Source of the DNA: JBGPIT01 sp041485125 | GTDB lineage: Bacteria; Desulfobacterota; Binatia; UTPRO1 | Length of the DNA stretch: 15,775 nt | Direction: 5' to 3' | NCBI GenBank assembly: GCA_041485125.1 | Contig: JBGPIT010000074.1 | Coordinates: 1-15,775 of the forward strand | In this document: positions 13,548 to 15,775 of the stretch, in pieces | How positions within the stretch are numbered: the stretch's first letter is position 1 | How the letters are laid out: the number at the start of each line of letters is the position of its first letter | Translations under genes and position numbers: made by a program | The notes under the pieces: model-generated | The model's input: the letters and a program-made list of their open reading frames with translations, nothing else | Database searches by the model: none | Told to the model about the DNA's origin: nothing

Positions 13548-14577
13548 AGCGCCAGTAGAGGACGGCGCTAATCGCGGCTATTCCGCCCATCACGACGCCG
13601 TACCCGTAGCGCCAGTGCAGCTCGGGCATGAACTGGAAGTTCATGCCGTAGATGCCCGCGATCGCCGTCGGCACCGCGAGGATCGCCGCCCAGGCCGCGA
13701 GCCGCTTCATCACCTCGTTCTGCTGGACCGCCACGAGCGAGAAGTGGGCCTCGAGCGCGGTCGTGAGCAGCTCGCGCAAATTGTCGATGGTCTCGTTGAT
13801 GCGGACGACGTGGTCGTAGACGTCGCGGAAGTACGGCCGGGCGTCGTCCGGGACGAGCGCGACGTCGTAGCGCACCAGACGGTTGCAGACGTCGATCAGC
13901 GGCGAGACCGCCCGCTTCACGCCGACGAGGTCGCGCTTCAGGTCGTAGATGCGCTCGGTGGTGTGGCGGTCGAAGGTGCCGCCGAAGATCTCCTCCTCGA
14001 GCTGCTCGAGCTCCTCCTCGAGCGCGTCGACGAGCGGGAAATACTGGTCGACGACGAAGTCCATGAGGGCGTAGAGCACGAACGCCGGCCCCTTCTTCAG
14101 CAGCTCCGGCGTGCGCTCGACGCGCTTGCGAACCTCGGCGTACGAGAGCGAAGCGCCGTGGCGGACGGTGACGATGTAGTGCCGGCCCATGAAGATGTGG
14201 GTCTCGCCGAAAGCGATCCGCCCGCTGCCTGGCGGCGCGGGCTGCGCGGTCCGCAGCACGATGAAGATGGCGTTGCCGTACTCCTCGAGCTTCGGCCGCT
14301 GGTGCGCGCGTAGCGCATCTTCGATCGCGAGATCGTGCAGGCCGAACTCGACCTGCACCTTGCGGAGCAGCGTTTCGTCGGGCTCGTACAGACCGATCCA
14401 GACGAACTGGCCATCCTCGTGCTGGTCGAGGAACTCGCTGACCTCGTCGACGCGCAGATCGGCAATGCGCGCGCCGCCGCCGTAGGTCGCGCAGTTCACG
14501 ACCCCCTTCTCGGGCGCGGCACCCGTCTCGGGGGCCGTACCCGTCTCACGCGCGGTCTCCGCCATGAGGGTCGCCAT
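13525..14577 (-). CDS. corA: CorA-type magnesium/cobalt transport protein
   Basis: A 350-aa CorA family divalent cation channel, homopentameric in the inner membrane. The large cytoplasmic N-domain carries long helices, including the acidic stretch LEEELEQLEEEIFGG (186-200). Two C-terminal transmembrane helices lie at ~292-310 and ~326-343. The signature YGMNF (GMN at 311-313) and the following FMPEL loop are intact, so ion selectivity should be preserved. The frame stays open well upstream, but that part has noise composition. I start at the ATG at 14577 (MATLMAETARE); the ATG at 14565 is an alternative. The first ~25 residues are Ala/Thr/Glu-rich and probably disordered. It is divergent from the exported sulfatase-like gene and convergent with the rhomboid gene. 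Confidence 0.95.
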   Translation of the reverse strand: MATLMAETARETGTAPETGAAPEKGVVNCATYGGGARIADLRVDEVSEFLDQHEDGQFVWIGLYEPDETLLRKVQVEFGLHDLAIEDALRAHQRPKLEEYGNAIFIVLRTAQPAPPGSGRIAFGETHIFMGRHYIVTVRHGASLSYAEVRKRVERTPELLKKGPAFVLYALMDFVVDQYFPLVDALEEELEQLEEEIFGGTFDRHTTERIYDLKRDLVGVKRAVSPLIDVCNRLVRYDVALVPDDARPYFRDVYDHVVRINETIDNLRELLTTALEAHFSLVAVQQNEVMKRLAAWAAILAVPTAIAGIYGMNFQFMPELHWRYGYGVVMGGIAAISAVLYWRFKRAGWL

Positions 14578-14624
14578 AGCACGCGGGCACGACCAGGACC
14601 CGTGGCGCCTGCACGTCCGAGCGC

Positions 14625-15775
14625 ATGGCTGGCCGGCGAATTTCGCGCGTGCTACGGGGCACGCACTTGATCCGCTTCCCCCTCGATCGCCCCCGGCTCG
14701 GTCTCGTCGGACTCGCCGCGCGCGTCGCGGTCGTCCTGGCGTGCATCGTGCTCGCCGCGTTCGGCGCGAGCTGCAGCCGCGAGCGCAGCGCGCCGGCGGA
14801 AGCGATCCGGTTGATCGCACCGCCGCTCGGCACGCTCGCACCGACCTACACGCTCGGTGACGAGACGCGTCCCATCCTCGCGTCACCGCCGGAGCTGCGC
14901 CTGCAGCTGACGGTTCCGTCGGGCGCGCAGGACCGCTTCACGTTCCCGGTGTCGGACGCGACCTTCCGTGGCGAGGTCGTCGCGAGCGGCGTCTACGATC
15001 GCTACAAGCGCGTCTTCGCGCTGCCACCGCAGCTGGTGCCGGTCGGTACCGACACCGCCGGCAACGGGAGCGCGACGCTCGAGCTGCCGGCGCTGACGCG
15101 CGGTCCCGGTCCACCGTCGCAGCTCACGCTGGTGTTGACGCGGCCGCCCGAGAGCGCCGCCGCGGAGACGGAGTCGCCGCCGCTCGACGTGCCGCGCGGC
15201 GCGCGCTTGCACTTCGCCTACGGTCTGACCGAGGCGGCGGCGTTACCCGGAACGGCGCCGGTGTCCTTCGAGGTGCTGGCACGAGAGGCTCCCGCGGCCG
15301 CTGCGGGCGGCGCACCACGCGCGAGCGCGGGAGCAACCGGTGGCAACGATGCGTCGGCGGGAACGCGCAAACCGGAGCGCAGCCTCTGGTCGTCGGTCGA
15401 GCACGTGCAGCTCGCGCAGCTCGCGCGCTGGCACGAGGTGACGGTCGAGCTCGACGCGTTCGCGGGGCGGCGGATCGTTCTCGTCTTCCGCGCCCGCGCG
15501 GTGGGCGAAGGACGCCCGATCGTCGTTCCGGTGTGGGGCGATCCGACGATCACCGCGCCGGCGCCGCGTCCCGAGAAGCGACGGAACATCGTCCTGATCT
15601 CGATCGACACCCTGCGCGCGGACCGCGTCGGCGCGTACGGAGCGTATCGCCCGACGACGCCCACGATCGACGCGCTGGCGGCGAAGTCGGTCGTCTTCGA
15701 GGACGCCTGGTCGGTGTGGCCCGAAACCAGCGGCTCCCACATGTCGCTCTTCACCTCGCGCTATCCGAGCGAGCA
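14625..15775 (+). CDS. Exported sulfatase-like hydrolase, non-Cys type, 3' end cut off
   Basis: 383 codons are visible before the right edge. A hydrophobic signal (LVGLAARVAVVLACIVLAAF) ends in GASC|SRE, a plausible lipobox, so it may be a lipoprotein with Cys50. A ~270-residue N-terminal region without recognisable motifs, probably beta-rich, follows. The sulfatase/alkaline phosphatase superfamily core then begins: NIVLISIDTLRADRVGAYG (metal ligand Asp328) and WPETSGSHMSLFTSRYPSE. The nucleophile position appears to be Thr368 (or neighbouring Ser) with no Cys, so formylglycine is not made here; S-type sulfatase, phosphatase or phosphotransferase activity are all possible. Possible starts are ATG at 14625, GTG 14649 and TTG 14667; the TTG gives the most lipoprotein-like signal length. 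Confidence 0.88.
   Translation, partial: MAGRRISRVLRGTHLIRFPLDRPRLGLVGLAARVAVVLACIVLAAFGASCSRERSAPAEAIRLIAPPLGTLAPTYTLGDETRPILASPPELRLQLTVPSGAQDRFTFPVSDATFRGEVVASGVYDRYKRVFALPPQLVPVGTDTAGNGSATLELPALTRGPGPPSQLTLVLTRPPESAAAETESPPLDVPRGARLHFAYGLTEAAALPGTAPVSFEVLAREAPAAAAGGAPRASAGATGGNDASAGTRKPERSLWSSVEHVQLAQLARWHEVTVELDAFAGRRIVLVFRARAVGEGRPIVVPVWGDPTITAPAPRPEKRRNIVLISIDTLRADRVGAYGAYRPTTPTIDALAAKSVVFEDAWSVWPETSGSHMSLFTSRYPSE

Noticed and set aside
13615..14313. 232-aa plus-strand reading frame rich in Val, Asp, Glu
   Set aside because: It is the complement of the CorA coding frame, with a mirrored composition and no motif of its own.
14578..14886. N-terminal extension of the CorA frame to 14886
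   Set aside because: It would be antisense to the sulfatase-like signal sequence; its Arg/Cys-rich sequence is unlike any CorA N-terminus.
1..15775. CRISPR array, transposase, integrase, phage or toxin-antitoxin genes
   Set aside because: No regularly spaced repeats, DDE/IS or recombinase motifs, or terminal inverted repeats were seen on either strand.

Overview
The window is high-GC bacterial chromosome with a Gram-negative, free-living character. An LpxL/HtrB-type lipid A acyltransferase, a Tat-exported sulfatase and a lipobox-like N-terminus all point to a diderm. The mix of F420-type (DDN) oxidoreductase, class I haloalkane dehalogenase, Cys-type sulfatase with its maturase and several alpha/beta hydrolases fits a soil or sediment proteobacterium-like lineage (deltaproteobacterial, Binatota or Myxococcota type). 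That placement is inference. No phage, plasmid, transposase, integrase or CRISPR features were seen.

Left part (1-2860): the N-terminal two thirds of a mercuric-reductase-like flavoprotein runs off the left edge on the minus strand. Facing away on the plus strand are an unrecognised 175-aa protein and, 3 bp later, an alpha/beta hydrolase. A 57-codon ORF with a very strong Shine-Dalgarno follows, then a perfect 10-bp hairpin.

Middle left (2863-6308), all minus strand: a NarL/LuxR-type response regulator preceded by a small protein with a C-terminal membrane anchor (probable two-gene unit, no histidine kinase nearby). Upstream of that is a probable operon of a ferritin-like diiron protein, a lipid A-type acyltransferase and a charge-polarised coiled-coil protein. 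It is driven by a good sigma70-like promoter at 6374-6401 and followed by two strong hairpins.

Middle (6309-7147): a cold-shock protein gene is divergent from the ferritin-like gene. It is followed by a complete tRNA-Thr(CGT) with a promoter and a downstream hairpin.

Right part (7237-15775): a tightly coupled pair on the minus strand encodes a Tat-exported Cys-type sulfatase and the formylglycine-generating enzyme that would activate it. Further along are a DDN-type deazaflavin oxidoreductase (minus) and a class I haloalkane dehalogenase (plus), with an apparent remnant of a related dehalogenase sequence just upstream of the latter. A small membrane protein converges on the dehalogenase, the two stops sharing a CTAG. 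Then come a GlpG-like rhomboid protease, a CorA-type Mg2+ channel converging on it with a 23-bp overlap, and the 5' part of an exported sulfatase-like hydrolase of the non-Cys type running off the right edge.

Most of the window is ordinary housekeeping and accessory metabolism. I did not find a clear new system. The best leads are the dehalogenase remnant, the strong-SD small ORF, the orphan response regulator with its membrane-anchored partner, the charge-polarised coiled-coil protein, and the contrast between the FGE-dependent and FGE-independent sulfatases.
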